NCBI GenBank assembly: GCA_036507005.1
Contig: DASXQT010000025.1
Coordinates: 6,519 to 70,518, forward strand
Source of the DNA: WS-2 sp036507005
GTDB taxonomy: Bacteria; Eisenbacteria; RBG-16-71-46
DNA length: 64,000 bases
Direction: 5' to 3'
The translations under genes were made by a program, and so were the position numbers. Every line of letters begins with the position of its first letter. The stretch's first letter is position 1. The notes beneath the pieces were generated by a model, which made no database searches, was not told where the DNA came from, and worked only from the letters and a program-made list of their open reading frames with translations. Shown here piece by piece: positions 17,264 through 27,193 of this stretch.

Positions 17264-18183
17264 GCCTCGACCTGGTGGTGGCCGGGAACCTGCTGGTGGA
17301 CGACATCGTCTACCCCGACGGCCGCACCCGCATGGCCGAGCCGGGAGGGGCGGTGCTCTACGCCGCGCTGGCGGCGCGGCTGTGGGGCGCCACGGTGGGG
17401 ATCGCGAGCGTGCGCGGCGAGGACTACCCGATCGCGGCGCTCGACGCGCTCGCCGCACGCGGCGTGGACCTCGAGGGCGTGCGCGCGCTCGACCGCCCCG
17501 GCGTGCGCACCTGGCTGCTCTACGAGGAGGGCGGGCGGCGCGTGATCCACCGCCTGGGCGTTCCCACGCACGCGGAGGTATCGCCGCGCGCGGGGGATCT
17601 GCCGCCGCACTACGCGAGCGCGCGCGCGATCCACATCGCGCCCATGCCGTTCGGGATCCAACGCGCGCTGGTCGAAGCGCTCGCGCCGCGGCGCGAGACC
17701 GCGCTCTCGCTCGATCCCCACGAGCCGCTGCGCGAGGACAACCTCGCGGCCTGGCGCCCGGTGCTCGCCGAGGTGGACGCGCTGTTCGTGAGCGAGGACG
17801 AGCTGCAGCTCCCCGGCGCCGGCGAGGATCCGCGCGCCGCGCTCCGCTCGCTCGCGGGCGGGCGGCTGCGCTTCGTCGCGTTCAAGCGCGGCCGCCGCGG
17901 CGGGCTGCTCTACGACGCGCGCGACCGCGCGTTTCTCGAGTGGCCGCCGGTGCCGCGGCTCTCGGGCGACCCGACCGGGGCGGGCGACGCGTTCGCGGGC
18001 GGGTTCCTGGCCGCGATCGTGCGCGGCCGGCCTCTGACCGAGGCGCTCGACCAGGCGATCGTCGCGGCCAGCTTCGCGCTCGAGGACTGGGGGGCGCACG
18101 GGCTCTTGAAGGCCACGCACGACGAGGCCGCGCGCCGCGTGCGCGAGTGGCTGGGCTCGAGCGCCGGGAGCACGGAGCGCTGA
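17260..18183 (+). CDS. PfkB-family sugar kinase, probable pseudouridine kinase
   Basis: The protein has 307 residues and starts at a GTG overlapping the stop of the BtpA gene by four bases. PfkB features are visible: VVAGNLLVDDIVYPD near the N-terminus, PGGAVLYAALAARLWG, and the C-terminal signature DPTGAGDAFAGGF at 237-249, whose last Asp is the catalytic base. psuG follows with no gap at all, so the most likely substrate is pseudouridine (PsuK role); other nucleosides or ribose cannot be excluded from sequence. The three genes form one tight operon. Confidence 0.82.
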   Translation: MSLDLVVAGNLLVDDIVYPDGRTRMAEPGGAVLYAALAARLWGATVGIASVRGEDYPIAALDALAARGVDLEGVRALDRPGVRTWLLYEEGGRRVIHRLGVPTHAEVSPRAGDLPPHYASARAIHIAPMPFGIQRALVEALAPRRETALSLDPHEPLREDNLAAWRPVLAEVDALFVSEDELQLPGAGEDPRAALRSLAGGRLRFVAFKRGRRGGLLYDARDRAFLEWPPVPRLSGDPTGAGDAFAGGFLAAIVRGRPLTEALDQAIVAASFALEDWGAHGLLKATHDEAARRVREWLGSSAGSTER

Positions 18184-19101
<918 letters not shown>

Positions 19102-19245
19102 GCGGGGCGCGTTTCGCAGATCCGGATCGAGACGCGGACGCTCCGGGCCGATAACCGGGGTCTAGCCGACCTCGGGGCCCGGCGGGCAGCCCGCGCCGGT
19201 CGGTTCGCAGGCCGCGGAAGCAGTCGACGCCGCGAGGACGCCCCA

Positions 19246-19458
19246 ATGGTTGCTCCCCGGACAGTCTTCTTCATTCTGGCGCTCTTCGTGGCCTACGGTG
19301 CGAGCTACCTCTCCTATCGGGGCAATCACGTGAGCGTCTCGCCCCACGGCGGGTCCTACCTCACCTACGACTCGCAGATCAGCTATTTCTTCTTCCGGCC
19401 CATGAGCAATCTCGACGCTTCTCTCACCGGCGTCCGGGTCCAGGCCCCCCCGCCCTGA
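19246..19458 (+). CDS. Small membrane-anchored protein of unknown function
   Basis: A 70-residue ORF begins with an uncharged hydrophobic segment (TVFFILALFVAYGASYLSY), suitable as a transmembrane anchor or uncleaved signal. An aromatic-rich soluble part follows (SYLTYDSQISYFFFRPMSNLD). A weak GAGG lies upstream of the ATG. The many Tyr/Phe codons and no rare-codon bias suggest a real gene, but no family is recognised and the gene is isolated between psuG and the kinase. Confidence 0.5.
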   Translation: MVAPRTVFFILALFVAYGASYLSYRGNHVSVSPHGGSYLTYDSQISYFFFRPMSNLDASLTGVRVQAPPP

Positions 19459-19533
19459 GCTTCGGCGTATCGACCCGCAGGCACGATCGCGGCCGCGGTG
19501 TGCCGCGCTGCGCGTGCTACTCTCGGCGCCGCG

Positions 19534-21681
19534 ATGACGCCGCCCCAGCCTCCCACCGCCACGATCTCCCACTACCGCCTGCTCGAGCCGCTCGGCAAGG
19601 GCGCGATGGGCGAGGTGTGGCTCGGCGAGGACACCCAGCTTCCCCGCCAGGTCGCGGTCAAGCTCCTGCCGCAGCGGCTCACGCAGGATGCGGAGGCCGT
19701 CGACCGCCTGCTGCGCGAGGCCCAGGCGGCGGCGAGCGTGGACCATCCGGCGGTGGTCACGGTCTACGAAGCGGGGCTCGACCAGGGCCGGCCGTACCTC
19801 GTGATGCAGCGGGTCGAAGGCGAGTCGCTCGAAGTGCGGCTCACGCGCGGCCCGCTCCCGATCGGCGACGCGATCGATCTCGCGGCCCTGATCGCCGACG
19901 CGCTGGCCGAGGTGCACGCGCTCGGCATCGTCCACCGCGACCTCAAGCCCGCGAACGTGATCCTCACCGCGCGCGGACCCAAGGTGCTCGATTTCGGGGT
20001 GGCGAGCCTGCGCGGCTCGCCCCAGCTCACCGCCGACGGGATCGCGGTGGGCACGCCCTACGCGATGAGCCCGGAGCAGATCAAGGGCCTGCCGCCCGAC
20101 AACCGCTCCGACCTGTGGGCGCTGGGCGTGATGCTCTACCAGGCGCTCACCGGGAAGCGCCCGTTCGAGGGCGCGAGCTTCGAGGCGGTGATGCACGCGG
20201 TGCTCAACGTGCAGCCCGCACCGCCCAGCGCGCTGCGCGCCGGGATCGGGCCCGACCTCGACTTCATGGTGATGAAGCTGCTGCGCAAGGACGCGGGGTT
20301 CCGCTACGCGCGCGCCGAGGACCTGCACGCGGACCTGATGAACTGCGACGCCTGCCAGATCGAGGCGGCCGCCGCGCCCGGCCCGGAGCGCCCGCCGCGG
20401 CTCGCGGTGATGCCGTTCGAGGTGATGAGCGCCGAGGCCGACGACGCCTTCCTCGCCGCCGGCCTCGCCGAGGACCTGATCGTGGACCTGACCCGCCTCG
20501 GCGGGCTCACCGTCGCCTCGCGGGCCGAGGTCATGCCTTACCGCGACCGCGCGGTGCCGCCGCGCACCCTGGCGCGCGAGCTCTCGGCCGACTACCTGCT
20601 GCTCGGCAGCGTGCGCCGCGCCGGGAACCGCGCGCGCATCAGCACCCAGCTCGTGCGTGCCTCGGACGGCCACGCGCTGTGGGCCGAGCGCTTCGACCGC
20701 ACGCTCGAGGACCTGTTCGACGTGCAGGCTGAGGTGTCGAAGCGCATCGTCGAGGCGCTCCACCTGGCGCTCAAGCCGGGCGAGCGCGAGATGCTGGACC
20801 GCGCGCCGACCCGCAGCCAGGAGGCCTACGGGCTCTACCTCCGGGCGCGGGACATGATCGAGAACCGCCTGCGCGATGGCAACTTCGCGGGCGAGGAGCT
20901 GCTCAAGCGGGCGATCGAGATCGACCCCGACTTCGCGCTCGCGCACGCCGCGCTCGGCGAGTGCTTCGCTCGCCGCGCGCTGTCCTGGTACGCCGGCTTG
21001 GACGCCGCGGATCAGGCGCTGCCGCACATCCGGCGCGCGCTCGAGCTGGAGCCCGACCTGCTCGAAGGGCACTTGGCACTCGCCATGGTCCACCGCCTGA
21101 AGGGCGAGCCCGAGAAGCTGCTCCAGGCGATCGACCGCGTGATGGCGCTGGATCCGAACCACGGCGAGGCGCTGGAGTGGGCGGGGTGGAGTTACATGGC
21201 GCTGGGACAGCCGGAGCGCGCGCGCGAGGTGCTCGAGCGCGTGGTCGAGCGCAATCCCGATCGCTACAACGCCTCCAGCTTCCTCGCCAACGCCTACGAG
21301 ATGCTCGGCCGTCGCGAGGACCATGTGCGCATGACCCGCCTGTGCCACGAGCGATTGCTCGACGTGCTGCGCCGCCATCCGGACAACGTGCACGCACGTT
21401 CGCTCCTGGCCGGCTGTCTGCTCCAGCTCGACGAGCGCGAGGCCGGCATCCAGCAGACCGAGCGCACGCTGGCAATGGCGCCCGACGACGGGCGCATCCG
21501 CTACAACGCCGCCTGCGCGTTCGCGCGCGCCGGGCTCGCCGAGCGCGCCCTGGCCGAGCTCGAGCAGGCGGCGAGCCAGCTCCCCACGTACATCTCGGAC
21601 TGGCCGCGGCGCGATCCCGACCTCGCGAGCCTCCACGACCACCCCGAGTTCATCCGCATGTTCGGGAAGGCGGAGAAGTAG
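19534..21681 (+). CDS. Serine/threonine protein kinase with FlgO/TolB-like domain and TPR repeats
   Basis: The protein has 715 residues. The kinase domain spans about 10-275 with glycine loop LGKGAMGEVWLG, VAVKLL lysine, catalytic HRDLKPANVIL at ~136, DFG at ~154 and GTPYAMSPEQ. All key residues are present, so it should be active. Residues ~290-420 form the FlgO/TolB-N-like domain often seen between a kinase or cyclase and TPRs (LAVMPFEVMS, AAGLAEDLIVDLTRL). From ~430 to the end there are at least six TPR-like repeats. No transmembrane helix is seen, so it is likely cytoplasmic. A -10-like TACTCT (19518-19523) lies just 10 nt before the ATG. Confidence 0.88.
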   Translation: MTPPQPPTATISHYRLLEPLGKGAMGEVWLGEDTQLPRQVAVKLLPQRLTQDAEAVDRLLREAQAAASVDHPAVVTVYEAGLDQGRPYLVMQRVEGESLEVRLTRGPLPIGDAIDLAALIADALAEVHALGIVHRDLKPANVILTARGPKVLDFGVASLRGSPQLTADGIAVGTPYAMSPEQIKGLPPDNRSDLWALGVMLYQALTGKRPFEGASFEAVMHAVLNVQPAPPSALRAGIGPDLDFMVMKLLRKDAGFRYARAEDLHADLMNCDACQIEAAAAPGPERPPRLAVMPFEVMSAEADDAFLAAGLAEDLIVDLTRLGGLTVASRAEVMPYRDRAVPPRTLARELSADYLLLGSVRRAGNRARISTQLVRASDGHALWAERFDRTLEDLFDVQAEVSKRIVEALHLALKPGEREMLDRAPTRSQEAYGLYLRARDMIENRLRDGNFAGEELLKRAIEIDPDFALAHAALGECFARRALSWYAGLDAADQALPHIRRALELEPDLLEGHLALAMVHRLKGEPEKLLQAIDRVMALDPNHGEALEWAGWSYMALGQPERAREVLERVVERNPDRYNASSFLANAYEMLGRREDHVRMTRLCHERLLDVLRRHPDNVHARSLLAGCLLQLDEREAGIQQTERTLAMAPDDGRIRYNAACAFARAGLAERALAELEQAASQLPTYISDWPRRDPDLASLHDHPEFIRMFGKAEK

Positions 21682-21821
21682 GTCCGAGCGGCCGCGCCCC
21701 CGCACGGCCGCGGCGCGCGCGCGCGCTGGTCGGCGCTTTCGGCCCATTCGTCCCCACCCGCTGGCCAGGGGGCGCGGCGCGCTTCAGGATGCACGAGCCA
21801 CGGACCGGGGGAGGACAATCC

Positions 21822-22847
21822 ATGCCCGTTCGCCGCATCCTCGCCCTCGCGTTCGCGCTTTGCTGCTTCGCGACCGCTTCGCCCGCCGCCCGCCGCGCCA
21901 AGGCGCCTGCCGCCCCGCCCCCCCGGTCGCTGATCGAGGGGATCGAGCTCTACAGCCTCGACGCCCCGCACTCGTCGGTCGAGTTCGTGGTGCCGTGGAT
22001 GGGAATCTCCAAGGTGCACGGCACCTTCGACGACATCCGCGCCACCATCGCCTTCGACTCGCTGGACCTGACGCGCTCGTCGGTCACGGTCGTGATGCGC
22101 GCCGCCACCATCACGACCCATTTCGAGCGACGCGACAAGGACCTCAAGGGCCCCGACTTCTTCGACGTCGAGAAGTTCCCCTTCGTCACCTTCACGAGCC
22201 GCGAGGTGGTACAGGAAGGCGATGGCTTCAGGCTGCGCGGGCCGCTCACGATCCACGGAGTCACGCACGACGTCGAGATCCCCTTCACCTTCAACGGCCA
22301 CATCAAGGACGCGGGCGGCGACGACCGCATCGGCTTCGAAGGCCGGCTCACGATCAAGCGCAAGGACTATGGCATCGTCGGGCCGGCGCGGTTCAATCTG
22401 CTGCTCGAGAAGGGGCTCGTGATCGGCGAGGACGTGGAGATCCCGATCGCGATCGAGGGCTGGAAGCCGGCGCCACGCGACACCATGCGCGAGCCGGTCC
22501 CAGATTCGCTCTACCGCGCGATCCTGGCCCGCGGCGTGGCGGCCGCGGCCAGGCAGTACCGCGCGCTGCGGGCGCAGACGCCCGACTCGCTCATGCGGGT
22601 GGACGAGGGCGTGCTGAACGCCGTGGGATACCAGCTGCTCTCCAAGGGCCTCACCGCCGACGCGATCGAGCTGTTCCAGCTCGAGACCGAGGCCTATCCC
22701 GCGAACGCGTTCGGCTACTCCGGGCTGGGTCAGGCCTACGCGACCGCGGGGAGCCGCGAGCCGGCGCTGCAGGCGCTCGACAAGGCGGTCGCGATCGAGC
22801 CCGCCGCGACCCGCGCGCTGGCGATCCTGAGGCGGCTGCGCGGGTAG
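21822..22847 (+). CDS. Exported YceI-family protein with C-terminal TPR segment
   Basis: The protein has 341 residues. ATG 21822 follows GGGGGAGGA and starts a signal peptide (ILALAFALCCFATASPAA). Residues ~45-220 are a YceI lipocalin-like domain: LDAPHSSVEFVVPWMGISKV, VHGTFDDIRATI, FFDVEKFPFVTFTS and GPLTIHGVTHDVEIPF. YceI proteins bind isoprenoid or amphiphilic lipids in the periplasm. Residues ~250-341 add a TPR-like pair (AIELFQLETEAYPANAFGYS, EPALQALDKAVAIEP), an uncommon fusion that may serve as a protein-binding platform. No direct operon partner is evident. Confidence 0.85.
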   Translation: MPVRRILALAFALCCFATASPAARRAKAPAAPPPRSLIEGIELYSLDAPHSSVEFVVPWMGISKVHGTFDDIRATIAFDSLDLTRSSVTVVMRAATITTHFERRDKDLKGPDFFDVEKFPFVTFTSREVVQEGDGFRLRGPLTIHGVTHDVEIPFTFNGHIKDAGGDDRIGFEGRLTIKRKDYGIVGPARFNLLLEKGLVIGEDVEIPIAIEGWKPAPRDTMREPVPDSLYRAILARGVAAAARQYRALRAQTPDSLMRVDEGVLNAVGYQLLSKGLTADAIELFQLETEAYPANAFGYSGLGQAYATAGSREPALQALDKAVAIEPAATRALAILRRLRG

Positions 22848-23055
22848 CTCCCGTACCGGAGGCCGGTGGGCTGTTTCATCGCGCTCTGGCGGAGCGCGCT
22901 ACGGGGCGCCCGGCATCCGGCCCTGAGCCCGCCCGCGGGCGGCCCCGAGCCCGCGGCGTGCCACGCGATGCGAAAAGCCTCGCCCGCAGTCCCGGAGCTG
23001 TGAAACAATTGTCGCCTCGTTTTTCTTTCCCCCCACGTGCAGGAGAGGTCGCGCC

Positions 23056-24054
23056 ATGAAATCCCCCACTCGCCGCGGAGTCACGCTCCTCGGATTCGCC
23101 TTGGCCGCCACGCTGGCGGGCTGCGGCGCCTCGCAGAAGCCCCTTTCCCCGGTGTCCAAAACGCTCGCTCCGCAGCCGCTCGCCGGCAGCACGGAGCGAC
23201 CGGGGGCCGCGATCTCCGCGCCCGAGGGCGTGCGGGGGTATTTCCCGCTCGAGCTCGGAAATCGCTGGCAGTACGCGCGCACCTTCCGGCTGCAGGTGAT
23301 CGAGACCGGGCGGCCGCCGAGCCCGACGCTGGAGTACCACGCCCGGATCGACGGCGAGATGTCCTGCTCGGAGACGCGGGGTGGGCGCGATTACACCGTC
23401 GAGCACCGGGTCGAGCGCCCGTCGGGTGGTTCCGAGATCCACTCCTGGATCCGTTTCCGGCAGGACCGGAGCGGGCTCTACGAGGCGGACCTGGCCATCG
23501 GAGAGCCGGCGTGCGATGCCGCCGGCCCGGGAGCGGAGGGGAAGCACTCCTACGCCGCCGCCGCGGCGCTCGACGGCGTGTGGGATCGGGCGCTGCGCTC
23601 GGTCTCCGAGGCCCGGCGCCCCGCCTTCCTGGCCGCGCGGAATCGCCTCCAAGAGCGGCTTGCCCTCATGGAGGCCCGCGTCCCCGGGCGCGGCGGTCCC
23701 TCGGGGCCTGCCGCGGGGGAGCTCACGCGCCTCCGCTACCCGCTGCACCCCGGTCAGAGCTGGAACATCCGTGAGGCCCCCTACGTGTACGCGGCCGAGG
23801 TCGAGGGCAGGAACGTGCTCGATCTCCCCGCCGGCAGGCTCCCGGCGTTCCGGATCCGATACAGCGCGGATTTCTTTGGGCCCAAAGACTTCGTCCGAGT
23901 CTGGTACGGCCGCAGCGGCCTCCTCAGGGTTGCCGCACACGCCGAGGGCGTGGCGACCGACCAGAACGGCAACCCGATCGGCGTGGTGATCTCGGACGAA
24001 GACCAGGTGCTGGTGGATCTGTCGCTGAGCCACGGGCGCTTCGCCGGGCGCTGA
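23056..24054 (+). CDS. Lipoprotein of unknown function
   Basis: This 332-residue protein has a classical lipoprotein signal with lipobox LAGC and acylated Cys at 23, after AGGAGAGG and ATG 23056. The mature part opens with the phrase YFPLELGNRWQYARTF, common to a poorly described family of lipoproteins in FCB-type bacteria. A beta-rich body follows, with a C-terminal strand set ending in VISDEDQVLVDLSLSHGRF. It is probably periplasmic or on the outer membrane. Nothing in the neighbourhood points to a pathway. Confidence 0.8.
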   Translation: MKSPTRRGVTLLGFALAATLAGCGASQKPLSPVSKTLAPQPLAGSTERPGAAISAPEGVRGYFPLELGNRWQYARTFRLQVIETGRPPSPTLEYHARIDGEMSCSETRGGRDYTVEHRVERPSGGSEIHSWIRFRQDRSGLYEADLAIGEPACDAAGPGAEGKHSYAAAAALDGVWDRALRSVSEARRPAFLAARNRLQERLALMEARVPGRGGPSGPAAGELTRLRYPLHPGQSWNIREAPYVYAAEVEGRNVLDLPAGRLPAFRIRYSADFFGPKDFVRVWYGRSGLLRVAAHAEGVATDQNGNPIGVVISDEDQVLVDLSLSHGRFAGR

Positions 24055-24236
24055 CCCCCGCCGCCATCCCGCCGCCGCACCGAGCCGGAACTTTGCCGCG
24101 CTCGTCGCCGTAGGCTCCCTCGCCGTATCGCGATCGCGCGCGAGCGGCGCGCCCGTTCTGCACTTGCGCGCGCTCGGAGCCCGGATGGCCACTTCCAACC
24201 CTTTCCGCTTCCCCGGGGTCTAAGGCCGGCGTCACC

Positions 24237-26954
24237 ATGGACCCGCACGGGCCGCAGGGGGGAGGACGATTGAAGAGCCTTGCTTTCACGCTGATCGCTC
24301 TGGCCGCCGCCCCGGCCGCCCTGGCCGCCTCGAACGGGGTCGCCGACGACAGCCTCGCCGCCTCCAAGCGGCCGGTGACGGCGGTTCGCACCGGGGCGCC
24401 GATCGTGGTGGACGGGCTGCTCGACGAGCCGGTGTGGCACAACGACCACGCCGCGACCTGGTTCCGGCAGAGCGACCCGGTCGAGGGCGCGGAGCCCAGC
24501 CAGCGCACCGAGGTGCGCATGGCGTACGACGACGAGGCGCTCTACGTGGGCGCGCGCATGTACGACAGCGCGCCCGACTCGATCCAGGCGCGCCTCAGCC
24601 GCCGCGACTTCAGCATCCCCGCGGACCGCTTCGGACTCTTCCTCGATCCCTACTGCGACCGGCGCACCGGCTACTACTTCATCGTGAACGCCGCCGGCAC
24701 CCAGTTCGACGGCACGCTCATGAACGACAGCTGGGACGACTCGTCGTGGGACGGGGTGTGGGAGTCGCGGGCCCGCATCGACTCGCTGGGCTGGTCGCTG
24801 GAGATGCGGATCCCGTACTCGCAGCTCCGCTTCCAGAAGAGCGACCGCTACCAGTGGGGGATCAACTTCAAGCGCGTCATCCAGCGGCGGAGCGAGGAAG
24901 ACTACCTGGTCTACCAGCCCAAGCGCGGCAGCGGCTTCGTGTCCCGCTTCCCGCTGGTGACCGGGATCGAGAACATCCATCCGGGGCGCGCGATCGAGGT
25001 CCTTCCCTACGTCACGAACAAGGCCGAGTACCTGGTGCACGCGCCGCTCGACCCGTTCAACGACGGCTCGAGGCTCGGGCTCGAGAGCGGCGCCGACCTG
25101 CGCATGGCGGTGGGGAGCCGGCTCACCCTCAACGCCACGGCGAATCCCGACTTCGGGCAGGTCGAGGTAGACCCGGCGGTGGTCAACCTGAGCAACGCCG
25201 AGACCTTCTTCACCGAGAAGCGCCCGTTCTTCGTCGAGGGCTCCTCGAACTTCGGATGCGGCAATCAGGGAGCGAACGACTACTGGGGCTTCAACTGGCC
25301 CGAGCCGAACTTCTTCTACTCGCGCCGCATCGGGCGCGCGCCGCAGGGCGGCGTGAGCGGCGACTACGTGGACGAGCCGATCGGCACCCGGATCCTGGGG
25401 GCGGCCAAGCTCACCGGGAAGCTGACGTCGAGCATGAACGTCGGCGTGCTGCAGGCGGTCACGGCGCGCGAGTTCGCGGACGTGAGCGCGAGCGGAATAC
25501 GCTCGCGCCAGGAGGTCGAGCCCCAGACCTACTACGGCGTGCTGCGCGGGCTCAAGGAGTTCAAGGACCGCCGCCAGGGATTCGGGGTGATGACCACGCT
25601 GGCCGCCCGCTCCTTCGAGGATCACGCGCTCGAGGACCAGCTCAACGCGCAATCGCTCGTGACCGCGACCGACGGTTGGGCGTTCCTCGACCGCAACCAG
25701 ACCTGGGTGATCTCGGGGTGGTCGGCGCTCACCCACGTGCGCGGCACCGCGAGCGAGATCCGGAGCGTGCAGACCAACCGCCTGCACTACCTCCAGCGGC
25801 CGGACGCCGACCACCTGGGCGTGGATCCCGGCGCCACGTCCCTCACCGGCTTCGGGAGCCGGTACTGGCTCAACAAGCAGAAGGGGAGCTGGATGTGCAA
25901 CTCGGCGCTCGGCTTCATGAATCCCAAGTTCGACGTGAACGACATGGGATACATGCGGCGCGCCGACGTGATCAACGGCCACATCGGCGGCGGATACAAG
26001 TGGACCAAGCCCACGAAGCTCCACAAGTATCAGGACGTGCTCGGCGCGGTGTTCGCGAGCTACAACTTCGACGGCGATCCCACCTGGGGCGGCGTGTGGG
26101 GCGGCGGCCAGACCGAGTTCGTGAACAACTACAGCTGGAACTACAAGCTGGCGTTCAACCCGCAGACCGTGAACGATCGCCGCACGCGAGGCGGGCCGCT
26201 CATGCTCAACAAGCCCGGGTACGAGATCTACGACTACTTCGACACCGACGGGGCCCACAAGCTGTTCTACTTCTTCGAATACGACAGCTATCACCAGACG
26301 TCGGGCTCGTGGAACCTGTGGGCCAACCCCGGGGTCGAGTGGAAGCCGGTGTCGAACGTGCTGTTCCGGGTGGGCCCCGAGCTGACCCTGAACCACGAGA
26401 ACGCGCAGTTCATCGGGGCCTTCGCCGATCCGCTCGCCGGCGCCACGTTCGGGCAGCGCTACGTGTTCGCGACCCTCGACCAGACGCAGGTCTCGGCGGG
26501 GGTGCGCCTCAACTGGGCGTTCACGCCGCGCTTGAGCTTCCAGCTCTACGCCCAGCCGCTGATCTCGACCGGCGAGTACTCCGACTTCAAGGAGCTGGCG
26601 CGGCCGCGCAGCTACGAGTTCAAGCAATACTTGGCCGCCGGCGGCACCTACGACAAGAACACCGGCACGCTCGACCCCGACGGCCCCGGTCCGGCCCCGG
26701 CCTTCGCGATCGGAAACCCCGACTGGGGCTTCGACGGGCATCCGGACTTCGACTACAAGTCGCTGCGCGGAAACGCGGTGATGCGCTGGGAGTACCTGCC
26801 GGGCTCGACGCTCTACCTGGTGTGGACGCAGACCCGCAGCGACCTGCTCCCGCACGTCGGCAACTTCGACCTCGGACCGTCGCTCGACCAGCTCACCTCG
26901 ACCGACGCCGACAACATCTTCCTCGCCAAGGTGACGTACTACTTCAGCCTGTAG
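24237..26954 (+). CDS. DUF5916 outer-membrane protein: CBM9-like domain plus beta-barrel
   Basis: The protein has 905 residues. After a signal peptide comes a CBM9-like sandwich (~45-240: APIVVDGLLDEPVWHN, TEVRMAYDDEALYVGARMYD, RFGLFLDPYCDRRTGYYF). A long beta-barrel-like part follows (~270-905) with DFGQVEVDPAVVNLSNAETF and EKRPFFVEGSS, which are signature phrases of DUF5916 proteins. The C-terminus VTYYFSL ends in a beta-signal-like aromatic. This family is thought to sit in the outer membrane; its substrate is unknown. A TTG at 24270 with an ideal GGGGGGAGGA upstream is a strong alternative start that still leaves the signal peptide whole. Confidence 0.85.
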   Translation: MDPHGPQGGGRLKSLAFTLIALAAAPAALAASNGVADDSLAASKRPVTAVRTGAPIVVDGLLDEPVWHNDHAATWFRQSDPVEGAEPSQRTEVRMAYDDEALYVGARMYDSAPDSIQARLSRRDFSIPADRFGLFLDPYCDRRTGYYFIVNAAGTQFDGTLMNDSWDDSSWDGVWESRARIDSLGWSLEMRIPYSQLRFQKSDRYQWGINFKRVIQRRSEEDYLVYQPKRGSGFVSRFPLVTGIENIHPGRAIEVLPYVTNKAEYLVHAPLDPFNDGSRLGLESGADLRMAVGSRLTLNATANPDFGQVEVDPAVVNLSNAETFFTEKRPFFVEGSSNFGCGNQGANDYWGFNWPEPNFFYSRRIGRAPQGGVSGDYVDEPIGTRILGAAKLTGKLTSSMNVGVLQAVTAREFADVSASGIRSRQEVEPQTYYGVLRGLKEFKDRRQGFGVMTTLAARSFEDHALEDQLNAQSLVTATDGWAFLDRNQTWVISGWSALTHVRGTASEIRSVQTNRLHYLQRPDADHLGVDPGATSLTGFGSRYWLNKQKGSWMCNSALGFMNPKFDVNDMGYMRRADVINGHIGGGYKWTKPTKLHKYQDVLGAVFASYNFDGDPTWGGVWGGGQTEFVNNYSWNYKLAFNPQTVNDRRTRGGPLMLNKPGYEIYDYFDTDGAHKLFYFFEYDSYHQTSGSWNLWANPGVEWKPVSNVLFRVGPELTLNHENAQFIGAFADPLAGATFGQRYVFATLDQTQVSAGVRLNWAFTPRLSFQLYAQPLISTGEYSDFKELARPRSYEFKQYLAAGGTYDKNTGTLDPDGPGPAPAFAIGNPDWGFDGHPDFDYKSLRGNAVMRWEYLPGSTLYLVWTQTRSDLLPHVGNFDLGPSLDQLTSTDADNIFLAKVTYYFSL

Positions 26955-27017
26955 CGGGGAAGGGGGCTCGTACCCCGCGGTCCTTCCCGACTCCTGACCG
27001 GGCGGCGGACCGAAGCG

Positions 27018-27047
27018 AGAAGCCCGGCGCTCACGCGCCGGGCTTCT
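27018..27047. terminator. Intrinsic terminator-like hairpin between convergent genes
   Basis: AGAAGCCCGGCGC (27018-27030) and GCGCCGGGCTTCT (27035-27047) form a perfect 13-bp stem with a TCAC loop, followed by TCG. It lies between the DUF5916 gene and the convergent CXXCH protein gene. The A/T-rich stem foot gives short U-runs on both strands, so it may work in both directions. Confidence 0.75.
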
Positions 27048-27193
27048 TCGTGCAAAGGGCGATGGGGCAGGGTGCCCGATTTCGCGGCCGGGCCGATGCT
27101 GTACCGTTTCCGAATCGACGCGCCCTCAACGCGCCGGCGTGATGCATCCCGCGGGGCCGACGTCGAGCCACCCGCGGGTCTCCCCGTGCGGCC

